Assembly (NCBI GenBank): GCA_002633025.1 | Contig: NMRB01000351.1 | Location: forward strand, 61,392-125,391 | Reading direction: 5' to 3' | Origin: Notospermus geniculatus | Taxonomy: Eukaryota > Nemertea > Pilidiophora > Heteronemertea > Lineidae | Length of the DNA: 64,000 nucleotides | Part shown: in pieces, positions 63,222-64,000 of the stretch | Position numbering within the stretch: position 1 is the stretch's first letter | How the letters are laid out: each line of letters starts with the position of its first letter | Translations under genes and position numbers: made by a program | The notes under the pieces: model-generated | Told to the model about the DNA's origin: nothing | The model's input: only the letters and a program-made list of their open reading frames with translations | Database searches by the model: none

Positions 63222-63252
63222 GTAAGTATGAGCTCACAATGGACGTCGTTAC

Positions 63253-63384
63253 TAAGGCTGCAATCACATAGAGCTACACGCTACATGAACACGCTGGTTA
63301 ACAATGGCTTCACAAAGGACTTGCGACCGTGAAGCCATTGTTAACCGGTGTGTCCATGTAGCCTGTAGGTGTGATTGCAGCCTA
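63253..63384. mobile_element. Foldback element (TAAGGCTGCAATCACA ends)
   Basis: GGCTGCAATCACATAGAGCT and GGTTAACAATGGCTTCAC at the left face GTGAAGCCATTGTTAACCGG and GTGTGATTGCAGCC at the right. It starts 31 bp after exon 24. Related words lie at 49480-49540. Confidence 0.8.
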
Positions 63385-63429
63385 AAAGTTACGCTTCATT
63401 TCATAAACCCTTCACATTATGAGATTATC

Positions 63430-64000
63430 ATTATGTATGTATGTATGTATCGTTTGGAAGCTTCATAACCCTTTTAAGGGTCTTAAGCTTATGAAATTGA
63501 GGTGGGGTGTCCAGAATGGGTTACCAGATTGACTTTGAATACCTGTGGCGTAGCGGATGGGTGCGGGAAGGGGCCCTAATGATTTTGTTTGTGATCATGG
63601 TGATCTAATATTCAGTATGGCAGCTAGGCAGACATCTTAGATTTCTTGTTCCACCACACGTCAAGGAGGACCGCTGATGGCAGACATCTTGGGTTTCATG
63701 TTCCAGACTGTAACTGTGGAACGGGTTGCCCAATTGATTTTGTATTTTTGTGGCATTGTGGGGGAGAATGAATACATGTACAGTGGTGTGCTAGGCGGAC
63801 ATCTTGGATTTCGTATGTCAGACTGAAACTGCCGAATTTCTACACCACAGTTGGATGGGTTGGGGAGGTGCCCTGTCAAATTTTGTTACGATCAGATATT
63901 CATATACCAGATTGTAACTTACTGTCAAATGGCTTGCCTGATTGATTCCATATTTTTGTGGCATAGTAGGATGGGTTGGGGAGGGGCTCTCTTGAATTCG
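63430..64000. repeat. Microsatellite and repeats of the ATGGGTTGGGGAGG family
   Basis: (ATGT)n at 63433-63450, then three diverged units of roughly 130-150 bp with GATGGGTTGGGGAGG, GACATCTTGGATTTC and TATTTTTGTGGCAT. The same family forms 16430-16700 and 18040-18178. No exon seen here. Confidence 0.68.

Noticed and set aside
3372-62645. Dispersed AGCTCAC family as a Helitron
   Set aside because: A hairpin (GGTCCATGGACC) lies near one end, but the expected TC start and CTRR end are absent and the ends look partly inverted. Class left open.
1-64000. CRISPR arrays, bacterial operons, viral genes, rRNA
   Set aside because: No regularly spaced short repeats with unique spacers, no ribosome-binding-site-linked frames, no reverse transcriptase, capsid or polymerase motifs and no rRNA sequence were seen. 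The tandem repeats are minisatellites or segmental copies.

Overview
The window is eukaryotic nuclear DNA, most probably from a marine invertebrate deuterostome; an echinoderm, hemichordate or cephalochordate would all fit. The evidence is short GT-AG exons in introns of about 0.5-6 kb, dense small inverted-repeat transposons, simple words such as ACATGTAC, TACCGGTA and TAGGCC, and a protein closely parallel to vertebrate androglobin. No bacterial-style gene, operon, rRNA or CRISPR array is present.

One gene explains all the coding signal: androglobin (ADGB), on the + strand, running through almost the whole window. I resolved 23 exons from 5242 to 63221, with matching reading phases at all but one junction. 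They give about 880 codons: the calpain-like N-terminal region (5242-20087), a Lys/Asp/Glu-rich linker (16868-17021), a Ser/Glu-rich linker (24201-33643), a conserved beta-rich module (33460-62193), and the first exon of the circularly permuted globin (63054-63221). The start codon, one conserved exon between 20087 and 23119, the rest of the globin, the IQ motif and the C-terminus are not seen.

Layout: 1-5241 holds nested inverted-repeat elements and no recognised exon. 5242-20087 carries exons 1-10, with the Lys-rich exon present twice (16868 and 19097) around an assembly gap. 24215-35036, with exons 13-17, is repeated at 35138-47492, each copy bearing its own transposon insertions. 51516-53133, with a 54-bp exon, is repeated at 54195-56441. 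58667-63221 carries the last seven exons, including one intron that looks U12-type. The duplicated blocks differ by scattered substitutions and by about a dozen filled/empty transposon sites. That is what two diverged haplotypes placed in tandem by an assembler would look like, although a real internal gene duplication is not excluded.

The rest is a repeat landscape: pogo-like (TA sites), Harbinger-like (TAA sites), hAT-like (CAGGGTTC ends) and piggyBac-like (TTAA sites) non-autonomous elements, tRNA-derived SINE sequence, perfect palindromes with arms up to 89 bp, and a dispersed family whose copies repeatedly carry a core like the CTCF binding motif. No transposase or reverse transcriptase reading frame was recognised.
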